28,786 nucleotides of DNA from DAOSEC01 sp035362935 (GTDB lineage: Bacteria > Bacillota_I > Bacilli_A > ML615J-28 > CAG-313): NCBI GenBank assembly GCA_035362935.1, contig DAOSEC010000021.1, positions 1 to 28,786 of the forward strand, in the 5' to 3' direction. Every line of letters begins with the position of its first letter. Positions within the stretch are counted from its first letter, which is position 1. Positions 22,395-28,786 of this stretch are shown here, piece after piece. The notes beneath the pieces were generated by a model, which did no database searches, was not told the DNA's origin, and saw nothing but the letters and a program-made list of their open reading frames with translations. A program made the translations under genes and the position numbers.

Positions 22395-23585
22395 TTTGAC
22401 TTCTTTTAGTGCTTTCAAAGCATCTTCCCAAAGATAACCACACGTGTTCTTACTTGCTAGTTTAATTCGGTATTTTTGCCCATCATGATAAAAATCAATG
22501 ACATTTTTATGGTTAATGATAAGTCCAGATATCAAATCTGAATCAAATATAATGATGTGGTTTGCATCGGCGACTCGGTATCCTTGTCTTGTAAGGTAAA
22601 GCGTACCATGAAGTTCAGCTATTAAATTCTTATCTCCGCGTTTTCCTTTGAACAAAGTTACATTTTCTTTACCAATGAAGTAATCTTTGCTTTCTGTATT
22701 GTGGTACCATTCCTCAATCTTTGAAACCATGTGTTGATACTGAAACTCATTCCAATCGTTCACATTATCATAAAATAGATACTCATGTTCTTTGGTTTCA
22801 AACAATCCATATTTGGTGTATATTACATCATATCCACAAGAACATTTATAATGATCTTGATGTGAATGCATTGTCTCAAACGAACCACATTTTGGACAGG
22901 CGTATATGAACCATTCCAAGCGTTCTGCTAGTTTTTTTCCACGATATGATTCCATTCTTTGTTTTTGCCACAAAATGTCATCATTGGCTAACCCTGTAAC
23001 TAACGTCTCTTGAATTTCATCGGTTGACATTGTTTTAATTTGTTCGGTCGATAATAGGTTGTGGTAAGTTACTTCAACCAATCCTTTTCGGTTGTGTTTT
23101 CCCCATCGAGGAAATGCCAAACATCCTCCACTTGTTACAACACTAATCACTGGTATTTCCATTTTTTTGATCAGTTTACTAGTTGCATACAGAATCGGTT
23201 GTGTTTTTCCTGGCCATGTTCTTCCGCCTTCTGGATAAATCCCAATGACTGCTTGTTCATCGCGCAGACGAATAATTTCTTTGACTGTTTGGTAATCGCT
23301 CATAAACTTAGTCTTTGGAACTGCCCCTAATAACTTCATTAGAAATTTTAAAATCGGAAACCGAAAGTATTCATCGTTTGTAACAAAATTAATGTGATGA
23401 GGATTTCCTGTTCCCATAATGAATGGATCTAGAAATGAAGTATGGTTTCCAACGATAAAGTAAGGTGGTTTGATTTCAACCAACTTTGATTTATCGTATC
23501 TTACTTTATAAAGCATCGGTATCAATAGTTGAAGCAACGTCTTCACGACTTTAGCAAAAATATAGCGTTTACGTACCGCTTTCAT
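22377..23585 (-). CDS. PlsC-like glycerolipid acyltransferase with a zinc ribbon and extra C-terminal domain
   Basis: The N-terminal 200 residues are a lysophospholipid acyltransferase (PlsC-type) domain: a hydrophobic helix (about 10-25), the catalytic NHTSFLD (His48, Asp53) and the glycerophosphate-binding YPEGGRTW (117-124). It probably acylates lysophosphatidate or a related glycerolipid at the membrane. Unlike standard PlsC (about 200-250 residues), this one runs to 402. After the enzyme domain come a zinc ribbon (CPKC at 230-233, then Cys248 and Cys250) and about 150 residues I do not recognise. ATG 23585 follows AAGGAG at six bases; the longer frame's start at 23615 lies inside the rpsD terminator. 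No promoter fits in the gap, so it may rely on read-through from rpsD. Confidence 0.85.
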   Translation of the reverse strand: MKAVRKRYIFAKVVKTLLQLLIPMLYKVRYDKSKLVEIKPPYFIVGNHTSFLDPFIMGTGNPHHINFVTNDEYFRFPILKFLMKLLGAVPKTKFMSDYQTVKEIIRLRDEQAVIGIYPEGGRTWPGKTQPILYATSKLIKKMEIPVISVVTSGGCLAFPRWGKHNRKGLVEVTYHNLLSTEQIKTMSTDEIQETLVTGLANDDILWQKQRMESYRGKKLAERLEWFIYACPKCGSFETMHSHQDHYKCSCGYDVIYTKYGLFETKEHEYLFYDNVNDWNEFQYQHMVSKIEEWYHNTESKDYFIGKENVTLFKGKRGDKNLIAELHGTLYLTRQGYRVADANHIIIFDSDLISGLIINHKNVIDFYHDGQKYRIKLASKNTCGYLWEDALKALKEVKQKTVV

Positions 23586-23603
23586 ATGTTTCTCCTTCAA
23601 AAC

Positions 23604-23629
23604 AAAAAGAGCCACGTGAAGTGACTCTT
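23604..23629 (-). terminator. Terminator of rpsD
   Basis: On the minus strand, a 9-bp stem (23629-23621 with 23615-23607, one G-U pair), a 5-base loop and a U run. It lies nine bases after the rpsD stop. Confidence 0.8.
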
Positions 23630-23637
23630 CTTATGGT

Positions 23638-24237
23638 TTATCTGTTGTAGAACTCAACGATTAGATTTTCACGAATATCTGGTAAGATTTCGCTTCTTTC
23701 TGGATAACGAACGAATGTTCCGCTCATTGTGTTTTCATCGAAAGTTACAAATTCTAATCTAGTAACAGTTGATTCTAATGCAGTTTTGATGATATCGAAT
23801 TTTCTTGCTGATTCTTTTACTACGATTACTTGTCCTGGTTTTACTAAGTATGATGCAATATCAACTTTTTTACCATCAACAGTAATGTGTCCGTGTGTTA
23901 CTAATTGACGAGATTGGCGTCGAGTCATTGCTAATCCCATACGGTATACTAAGTTATCTAATCTTGATTCTAACAAGAACAAGAAGTTTTCACCTTGTTT
24001 CCCTCTTAGTTTAGCTGCTTTCACGAATAGGTTTTTGAATTGTTTTTCATTAATCCCATACAAGAAACGAACTTTTTGTTTTTCTTGTAATTGACTACCA
24101 TATTCTGTGATTTTCCCACGACGTTGTCCATGTTGTCCTGGTGCATACGGACGTTTTTGTAATTCTTCACCTGTTTCTAAAATCGAGAATTTTAATCTTC
24201 TTGATTTTTTCCAAGTTGAACCTGTGTAACGTGCCAT
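23638..24237 (-). CDS. rpsD: 30S ribosomal protein S4
   Basis: S4 is a primary 16S rRNA-binding protein that nucleates assembly of the 30S body and is also a known translational repressor. The 199 residues are the usual length. The sequence opens ARYTGSTWKKSRRL, contains the KRPYAPGQHGQRRGK segment, and has the S4 RNA-binding domain at about 90-150 (RLDNLVYRMG, RQSRQLVTHGHI). This form lacks the N-terminal four-Cys zinc site. The leader of about 160 bases is structured, which fits S4 autoregulation. GGGAGGG lies eight bases before ATG 24237. Confidence 0.98.
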   Translation of the reverse strand: MARYTGSTWKKSRRLKFSILETGEELQKRPYAPGQHGQRRGKITEYGSQLQEKQKVRFLYGINEKQFKNLFVKAAKLRGKQGENFLFLLESRLDNLVYRMGLAMTRRQSRQLVTHGHITVDGKKVDIASYLVKPGQVIVVKESARKFDIIKTALESTVTRLEFVTFDENTMSGTFVRYPERSEILPDIRENLIVEFYNR

Positions 24238-24397
24238 TGTTTTCCCTCCTTCTTTGATTATTTGTGGATAAGAAATTCATCTCTACTGTAGGTTAGATTA
24301 TTGTGCTTTCGCCTATTGCAGCGAGGCTACTTGCTTCTTTAAATATAAATAGAATAATCTAATTGCTACAATCAATGAATGCTGCATTTATCGCACT
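24238..24397 (-). ncRNA. Structured rpsD leader, candidate S4 autoregulatory RNA
   Basis: The predicted untranslated leader is about 160 bases. It contains a 9-bp closing helix (24361-24353 with 24302-24294, perfect) enclosing an inner GCCT/AGGC stem around 24310-24327. In B. subtilis the rpsD leader is a known site of S4 feedback control. The exact fold here, including any pseudoknot with the ribosome site, cannot be settled by eye. Confidence 0.5.
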
Positions 24398-24403
24398 TCG
24401 GTT

Positions 24404-24432
24404 ATTATACCTTAACTCCTATAAAAAGTCAA
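24404..24432 (-). promoter_or_regulatory. Promoter of rpsD
   Basis: On the minus strand, TTGACT (24432-24427), a 17-base spacer and TATAAT (24409-24404). This is one of the strongest promoters by consensus in the window, as expected for a ribosomal protein. Confidence 0.85.
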
Positions 24433-24467
24433 GATATTTACAAAATACTTCCTACCTGACTTATGAT

Positions 24468-24494
24468 AAAAACTGGTCATTTATGACCAGTTTT
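24468..24494 (-). terminator. Terminator of pgk-tpiA
   Basis: A perfect 12-bp stem (24494-24483 with 24480-24469), a two-base loop and U run on the minus strand, seven bases after the tpiA stop. Confidence 0.85.
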
Positions 24495-24500
24495 GGTTGA

Positions 24501-25259
24501 TTACTTTTGAATAGCAGCCTTCGTAAATGTGATAAAATCATTTGCTACTAAGCTTGCTCCGCCGATCAATGCTCCGTCAATATGTTCTTGGGCCATTAAC
24601 TCATCGATGTTATTTACTTTAACGCTTCCACCATATTGAATACGAACCTTCTTCGCAACATCACTACCGAACATAACACCTATTTGACTACGGATGAAAC
24701 CACATGTTTCATTTGCCATAGCGGCAGTTGCGGTTTTTCCAGTTCCAATTGCCCAAATTGGTTCATAAGCAATGACTAACGTTTCCACATGTTCTTTGGT
24801 TAAACCAGCTAAATCTGCTTCAAGTTGTGCTTTGATGATTGCTTCTGTTTGATTATTCTCTCGATGTGATAATTCTTCTCCAACACATAAAATCGGTGTG
24901 ATCTCGTGTTTGAACGCAGCAATTAATTTCTTATTCACAGACGCATCTGTTTCTCCAAACATTGCTCTTCGTTCGCTATGCCCGATGATAACATAGGCTA
25001 CATCAAGACTTTTTAATAACAATGGTGATACTTCGCCTGTAAAGGCTCCGCTTTCTTCAAAGTGCATATTTTGTGCGCCAATTCTCAAAAAATCTCCTTG
25101 TCGTTTTACAAGTGTTTCAAGAAGAGGTGCTTGTGCACATATAACGCTATCAACAAGATCTGTTGATGGTACGTGTTGGTTTACTGCGAAAACGAATTGT
25201 ACCGCTTCATCTCGTGTTTTAAACATTTTCCAGTTACCAGCAATGATTGGCTTTCTCAT
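24501..25259 (-). CDS. tpiA: Triosephosphate isomerase
   Basis: Interconverts dihydroxyacetone phosphate and glyceraldehyde 3-phosphate in glycolysis. The 252 residues form a complete TIM barrel: GNWKMF with Asn9 and Lys11, the catalytic His94 in IIGHSERR, the catalytic Glu166 in AYEPIWAIGTG (the mobile loop 6), and the phosphate-binding YGGSV and GGASL. It starts 21 bases after the pgk stop with GGAG upstream, and has no promoter of its own. Confidence 0.98.
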   Translation of the reverse strand: MRKPIIAGNWKMFKTRDEAVQFVFAVNQHVPSTDLVDSVICAQAPLLETLVKRQGDFLRIGAQNMHFEESGAFTGEVSPLLLKSLDVAYVIIGHSERRAMFGETDASVNKKLIAAFKHEITPILCVGEELSHRENNQTEAIIKAQLEADLAGLTKEHVETLVIAYEPIWAIGTGKTATAAMANETCGFIRSQIGVMFGSDVAKKVRIQYGGSVKVNNIDELMAQEHIDGALIGGASLVANDFITFTKAAIQK

Positions 25260-25280
25260 ATCTATCTCCTACAATTTTCC

Positions 25281-26474
25281 TTATTTGTCGTTAATGCATT
25301 CAACACCAGGTAGAGTTTTACCTTCTAAATACTCTAAGCTTGCTCCACCACCAGTTGAAATGTGTGTAAACTTATCAGCAAATCCAAGTTGAATTGCTGC
25401 GGCAGCAGAATCTCCACCACCAATGATTGTTGTTGCATCTTTTAAGTTCGCAAGTAACTCACATACTGCAACGGTTCCTTTTGCAAAGTGATCGAATTCG
25501 AATACACCCATAGGTCCATTCCATACAACTGTTCTTGCACCTGCAAGTGCATCTTTGAACATTGCGATTGTTTTTGGTCCTACGTCTAATCCCATTTCAT
25601 CATCTGCGATATCGTTAAAATCAGCATATCTGAACTCAGTGTCAGCGGAAAAACTTTTTGCTAAAGCAGCATCTGCACCAAGTACGATTTTACCTTGTGC
25701 TTTTTCAAGCAATCCTTTTGCGAAATCAACAAAGTCTGCTTCGCATCTTGATTTCCCGATGTTATACCCTTGTGCTTTTAAGAATGTATAAGCCATTGCC
25801 CCACCAATTAAAATCTTATCTGCTTTTAACAATAGGTTTTCAATAACTTTAATCTTATCGCTTACTTTTGCTCCTCCAAGGATTGCAACAAAAGGTCTTA
25901 CTGGTTCATCTACAGCTTCGCCAATAAACTTAATTTCTTTTTCCATTAAAAATCCAGCAGCAACGTCTTTCATATTTTTCGCAATTCCTGAGTTGGATGC
26001 ATGTGCTCTATGAGCAGTACCAAATGCATCGTTTACAAATACATCTCCTAAAGATGCCCAGTATTTTCCGAGTTCTTCGTTGTTTTTGGATTCTTTTTTA
26101 CCGTCAATGTCTTCAAAGCGTGTATTTTCAAACATCAATACATCCCCTTGATTCATTTTCTTAATCGCATCTTCTAATTCTTTTCCTCTTGTAAATGGAA
26201 CAAATGTCACTTGTTTGTTTAGTAATTCTGACAAACGTTCAGCAACTACAAACAAGGAATTTTTTTCTTTGTCCTCTGGTTTTTCAACGCGTCCAAGGTG
26301 TGAAAATAAAATGACTTTCCCTCCTTGTTCAATCGCGTATCGAATGGTTGGTAATGCTTGGACAATACGATTGTCATCAGTAATTTCTCCGTCATGAATT
26401 GGAACGTTGAAATCAACACGAATCAATACCTTTTTTCCTTTAAGTGATAAATCGACAATGGTCTTCTTTGCCAT
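25281..26474 (-). CDS. pgk: Phosphoglycerate kinase
   Basis: Transfers the acyl phosphate of 1,3-bisphosphoglycerate to ADP, the first ATP-yielding step of glycolysis. The 397 residues are full length: RVDFNVP (19-25) and the basic substrate-binding residues of the N-lobe (FSHLGR, FENTRF), GGAKVSDK with the ATP-site lysine, WNGPMGVFEF at the hinge, and the nucleotide-binding GGGDSAAA. AGGAGG lies six bases before ATG 26474. The gene heads a two-gene operon with tpiA; gap, pgm and eno, often linked in Bacillota, are not here. Confidence 0.98.
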   Translation of the reverse strand: MAKKTIVDLSLKGKKVLIRVDFNVPIHDGEITDDNRIVQALPTIRYAIEQGGKVILFSHLGRVEKPEDKEKNSLFVVAERLSELLNKQVTFVPFTRGKELEDAIKKMNQGDVLMFENTRFEDIDGKKESKNNEELGKYWASLGDVFVNDAFGTAHRAHASNSGIAKNMKDVAAGFLMEKEIKFIGEAVDEPVRPFVAILGGAKVSDKIKVIENLLLKADKILIGGAMAYTFLKAQGYNIGKSRCEADFVDFAKGLLEKAQGKIVLGADAALAKSFSADTEFRYADFNDIADDEMGLDVGPKTIAMFKDALAGARTVVWNGPMGVFEFDHFAKGTVAVCELLANLKDATTIIGGGDSAAAAIQLGFADKFTHISTGGGASLEYLEGKTLPGVECINDK

Positions 26475-26503
26475 GGTTTTCCTCCTAATATTTTGGTAAT
26501 TCT

Positions 26504-26532
26504 ATTTTACAACAAATTACATCTTTTTTCCA
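26504..26532 (-). promoter_or_regulatory. Promoter of pgk-tpiA
   Basis: On the minus strand, TGGAAA (26532-26527), a 17-base spacer and TAAAAT (26509-26504). The -35 is imperfect, which would fit activation from the adjacent cre-like site. Confidence 0.5.
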
Positions 26533-26537
26533 CATTT

Positions 26538-26551
26538 GGTAAACACTTTCA
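26538..26551 (-). promoter_or_regulatory. Cre-like site upstream of pgk
   Basis: TGAAAGTGTTTACC on the minus strand resembles the catabolite response element bound by CcpA (about 11 of 14 positions of a palindromic form). Its centre is near -47 relative to the predicted start, a position compatible with activation. No ccpA gene is in this window. Confidence 0.3.
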
Positions 26552-26561
26552 CAAGGAAATA

Positions 26562-26588
26562 ATAGGTCACCCTCTTCAGGTGACCTAT
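26562..26588 (-). terminator. Terminator of the ugpC-type gene
   Basis: A perfect 10-bp stem (26588-26579 with 26571-26562) and a 7-base loop, seven bases after the stop. The U tract is short, so termination may be partial. Confidence 0.65.
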
Positions 26589-26594
26589 CATCAT

Positions 26595-27716
26595 TTAGTC
26601 TTTTTTGATTCTTAATTCTGTTTCAGGATTGAAGAAATGCGCTTTCTTCATATCGATAGCTAATGTGATATCATCACCCATATGAATATCCGTACGAGCA
26701 TCGACTTTAGCGATTAAATTTTGACCATTCATTTTCGCATAAATTAATGTTTCAGACCCAAGCAACTCGGCAACATCTACTTTTAAATTTACTTTACCTG
26801 TTTTGTTTGCTTCAATTTCTTCTACTGTATCATAAATGTATTCTGGACGAATACCTAAAATGATTGGTTTATCAACAAATTTTTGTTCTTTTAACATATC
26901 GAACATATCTTTAGTTAATTGTAATTTTGATAATCCTAATTTATGGTTTCCAATTTCAAAGAATCCTTCGGCAGTTACTTTACCTTCTAAGAAGTTCATT
27001 GGAGGTGTTCCAATGAATCCACCAACGAAAATGTTGTTTGGAAAATCATAAATTTCTTTCGGTGCTCCAATTTGTTGAATCCATCCATCTTTCATAACAA
27101 CAATACGAGTTGCCATTGTCATCGCTTCAATTTGGTCATGGGTTACATAAATAGTCGTTGTACCTAAGTTCTCATGTAATTTGATTAACTCAGAACGCAT
27201 TTGTACACGTAATTTCGCATCTAGGTTTGATAATGGTTCATCCATTAAGAATACTTTTGCATCACGAACGATGGCACGTCCTAAAGCAACACGTTGACGT
27301 TGCCCTCCAGATAATGCTTTTGGTTTACGATCTAAGTATGGACGTAATCCTAAAATTTCTGCTGCGTTTTGAACTCTACGATCAATTTCATCGCGTGAGA
27401 ACTTTCTTAATTTTAATCCAAACGCCATATTGTCATATACTGACATATGTGGGTATAACGCATATGATTGGAAAACCATCGCGATATTACGGTCTTTTGG
27501 AGCCACATCATTCATCAATTCTTCGTTAATGAATAATTGTCCACTTGTAATTTCTTCTAATCCTGCGATCATACGAAGAGTTGTTGTTTTTCCACATCCA
27601 GATGGTCCAACAAATACGATAAATTCTTTGTCTTTGATTGTTAAGTTAAAATCAAACACGGCTTGAACGTTATTGTCATAAATCTTATTGATATTTTTCA
27701 GATTTAAAGTTGCCAT
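26595..27716 (-). CDS. ugpC: Carbohydrate ABC transporter ATPase, MsmX/UgpC type
   Basis: The energy subunit of CUT1-type sugar importers. The ATPase domain has Walker A GPSGCGKTT (37-45), the Q-loop VFQSYALYPH, signature LSGGQRQR (135-142), Walker B VFLMDE and the H-loop THDQ. After about residue 240 come the two OB-like regulatory domains typical of MalK/UgpC. No permease or sugar-binding protein gene is adjacent, as with the multitask ATPases MsmX and MsmK, which serve several importers encoded elsewhere; that is inference. AGGAGG lies six bases before ATG 27716. A PucR-type regulator is directly upstream. Confidence 0.93.
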   Translation of the reverse strand: MATLNLKNINKIYDNNVQAVFDFNLTIKDKEFIVFVGPSGCGKTTTLRMIAGLEEITSGQLFINEELMNDVAPKDRNIAMVFQSYALYPHMSVYDNMAFGLKLRKFSRDEIDRRVQNAAEILGLRPYLDRKPKALSGGQRQRVALGRAIVRDAKVFLMDEPLSNLDAKLRVQMRSELIKLHENLGTTTIYVTHDQIEAMTMATRIVVMKDGWIQQIGAPKEIYDFPNNIFVGGFIGTPPMNFLEGKVTAEGFFEIGNHKLGLSKLQLTKDMFDMLKEQKFVDKPIILGIRPEYIYDTVEEIEANKTGKVNLKVDVAELLGSETLIYAKMNGQNLIAKVDARTDIHMGDDITLAIDMKKAHFFNPETELRIKKD

Positions 27717-27744
27717 AATTATCCTCCTAAATAGATTTGCTTAT

Positions 27745-27750
27745 ATTATA
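27745..27750 (-). promoter_or_regulatory. -10 box of the ugpC promoter
   Basis: A perfect TATAAT on the minus strand. No good -35 lies at 16-18 bases (nearest GTTCAA or TGTTCA), so the promoter may need an activator. Confidence 0.5.
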
Positions 27751-27777
27751 CCTAAAACAGGAGTCTTTGAACATAGT

Positions 27778-27804
27778 AAAAGTGCACATAAATTGTGCAC
27801 TTTT
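27778..27804. terminator. Terminator of the PucR-type regulator gene
   Basis: A perfect 10-bp stem (27778-27787 with 27795-27804), a 7-base loop and U-rich flank on the minus strand. It lies between the regulator gene and ugpC, making them separate transcripts. Confidence 0.8.
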
Positions 27805-27808
27805 TTCA

Positions 27809-28669
27809 CTAATTTGTATCTTCCTTCAATTGAATAATGAAATGGATAATACTAGCCTGTTTAAAGTTTTGCAAATCAATCCCTGTCTGCTTCTTTATTT
27901 GATCTAATTTTGAAATTAGAGTGTTTCGATGCATGTATAATTCTTTTGAAGCTTGCGAAATATTTAGATTAGATTGGAAGAGTGCCTGAACAATCTGAAC
28001 AACCCCTTCTTCCTCAAAGATTCCACGAATGATAACCTTTTTTAAGAAGAATACGATTTTCATGTCGAGTGTTGAAAGTGCCATCATAACCAAATCACAA
28101 ACATTCGTAACGCTTTTCATGCGTTTTACAAATAGTTTTTGATATGCTTCAATATAAGACTGCATAAACCGTTCTTCTGATTGAAAAATGATTCCTTCGT
28201 GAACGATAAAATCGAGATAAAAGTCGCTGCTAATTGTCATAAACAAATCTTCAAAATTAGTATCATAACGATCAAAGAAAAAAATCACTTTGCTTCCTTT
28301 GACATCAAGTACTATAATTTCTCCCAACACATCCTTTAGAATATTAAGTATTTCTTCTTCTACTGGCTTTGAGATTGGTTTATGTGCTTTGTCAGTTACA
28401 ATGATAAACTTATAGTTTTGATATGGGAGTGGAAACTTCTTGGATTCATATATATATTCATACATTGCTTGATTGGTAGCATCGTTTGAATAAAATGTCT
28501 TTTCAACGTAAATCATTTTAATTAACTCATACTCGTTTTGAGCAATACCTTTTTCAATTCCAAAGAGTTCATCAAACTCGTTTCGAAAATAAAAATATCG
28601 CTCACTATCAAAGAAAGTAACATTTGTTACGATTTTTTGACCATATTGTTTCATTAGTTTATCAAACAA
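27809..28669 (-). CDS. PucR/CdaR-type helix-turn-helix regulator
   Basis: A 286-residue protein. Its last 55 residues match the PucR C-terminal DNA-binding domain: NISQASKELYMHRNTL (236-251), then the recognition region SKLDQIKKQTGIDL. The first 230 residues show no clear known sensor; they are mixed alpha/beta with hydrophobic strands at about 86-92, 117-134 and 149-163. Such proteins usually respond to a small metabolite and control nearby genes, so ugpC is a candidate target. The start is TTG 28669, with AAGGA nine bases upstream; the next ATG (28654) is too far from any ribosome site. It has its own promoter. Confidence 0.78.
   Translation of the reverse strand: MFDKLMKQYGQKIVTNVTFFDSERYFYFRNEFDELFGIEKGIAQNEYELIKMIYVEKTFYSNDATNQAMYEYIYESKKFPLPYQNYKFIIVTDKAHKPISKPVEEEILNILKDVLGEIIVLDVKGSKVIFFFDRYDTNFEDLFMTISSDFYLDFIVHEGIIFQSEERFMQSYIEAYQKLFVKRMKSVTNVCDLVMMALSTLDMKIVFFLKKVIIRGIFEEEGVVQIVQALFQSNLNISQASKELYMHRNTLISKLDQIKKQTGIDLQNFKQASIIHFIIQLKEDTN
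28617..28630. promoter_or_regulatory. Second copy of the GTAACA-N2-TGTTAC dyad
   Basis: Identical to 21817-21830 but inside the reading frame of the PucR-type gene (codons 14-18), about 60 bases after its predicted transcription start. It could be an autoregulatory site or a chance match. Confidence 0.25.
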
Positions 28670-28689
28670 ATTATCACATCCTTAAAATG

Positions 28690-28718
28690 ATTATACAATA
28701 TTTTCCCTAAAATAACAA
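28690..28718 (-). promoter_or_regulatory. Promoter of the PucR-type regulator gene
   Basis: On the minus strand, TTGTTA (28718-28713), a 17-base spacer and TATAAT (28695-28690). The predicted start falls on the ribosome site, giving a leader of about 14 bases. Confidence 0.7.
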
Positions 28719-28732
28719 CCATTCAATAAAAA

Positions 28733-28786
28733 AACTTCGTGTAAAATAGTTTTGGGTAAATACAAAAAGGAACCTCTGTGATATAA
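28733..28786. repeat. Right copy of the 54-bp inverted repeat
   Basis: The exact reverse complement of bases 2-55. It begins 14 bases upstream of the PucR-gene -35 box, the same distance at which the left copy lies from the def -35 box, and runs to the last base of the window. Confidence 0.9.

Noticed and set aside
2..28786. Terminal inverted repeats marking the whole window as one transposon or linear replicon
   Set aside because: The content is core chromosomal genes with their own promoters, and no transposase, integrase or replication gene is present; a repeat at an assembly break is simpler.

Overview
The window is a gene-dense stretch of about 28.8 kb of low-GC (mid-30s % by eye) bacterial chromosome. 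It carries housekeeping genes and shows no phage, plasmid or CRISPR content. The gene set points to Bacillota or a Mollicutes-related lineage: RNase J, the rimP-nusA-ylxR-ylxQ-infB-rbfA operon, a cysteine desulfurase-thiI pair, a GAF-type methionine sulfoxide reductase beside rpsD, and strong AGGAGG or GGTG ribosome sites. TGA is used as a stop (uvrC) and Trp is TGG, so this is the standard code and not the Mycoplasma code. A relative of Acholeplasma, Izemoplasma, Haloplasma or Erysipelotrichia is a reasonable guess; the sequence alone does not settle it.

Layout from left to right. (1) Peptide deformylase (+), a Cof-type HAD phosphatase (-) and RNase J (+), each with its own promoter and bounded by hairpin terminators. 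(2) A minus-strand pair, uvrC then a DEDDh exonuclease with an extra N-terminal domain, preceded on the same strand by a separate MacB-like ABC ATPase-permease fusion gene. (3) The transcription/translation operon rimP-nusA-ylxR-ylxQ-infB-rbfA (-), with a terminator-like hairpin in its leader and short tandem duplications just outside both ends. (4) A divergent TGS/ThrRS-like/uridine kinase fusion (+). (5) A minus-strand run: small membrane protein, SpoU/TrmH RNA methyltransferase, condensation-type acyltransferase-like protein and a zinc-ribbon membrane protein. (6) A sulfur cluster: cysteine desulfurase plus ThiI (-) and free-methionine-R-sulfoxide reductase (+) from back-to-back promoters. 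(7) rpsD with a structured leader, followed by a PlsC-like acyltransferase. (8) Glycolytic pgk-tpiA, an MsmX/UgpC-type sugar-transporter ATPase and a PucR-type helix-turn-helix regulator (all -).

Themes are gene expression and RNA handling (def, rnj, nusA operon, rpsD, thiI, RNA methyltransferase), DNA repair (uvrC plus exonuclease), and carbon uptake and glycolysis (ugpC, pgk, tpiA). The two window ends carry a perfect 54-bp inverted repeat, most simply read as copies of a dispersed repeat where an assembly stopped, possibly an insertion-sequence end.

The most interesting unexplained items are the acyltransferase-like/zinc-ribbon membrane pair, the exonuclease coupled to UvrC, the kinase with a degenerate ThrRS editing module, the two leader RNAs, and the end repeats. 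I did not find a clear new defence or mobile system. Many starts were moved downstream of the longest frame, because the longer starts fall inside promoters, terminators or Shine-Dalgarno sequences. No stretch longer than 300 bases lacks a gene.
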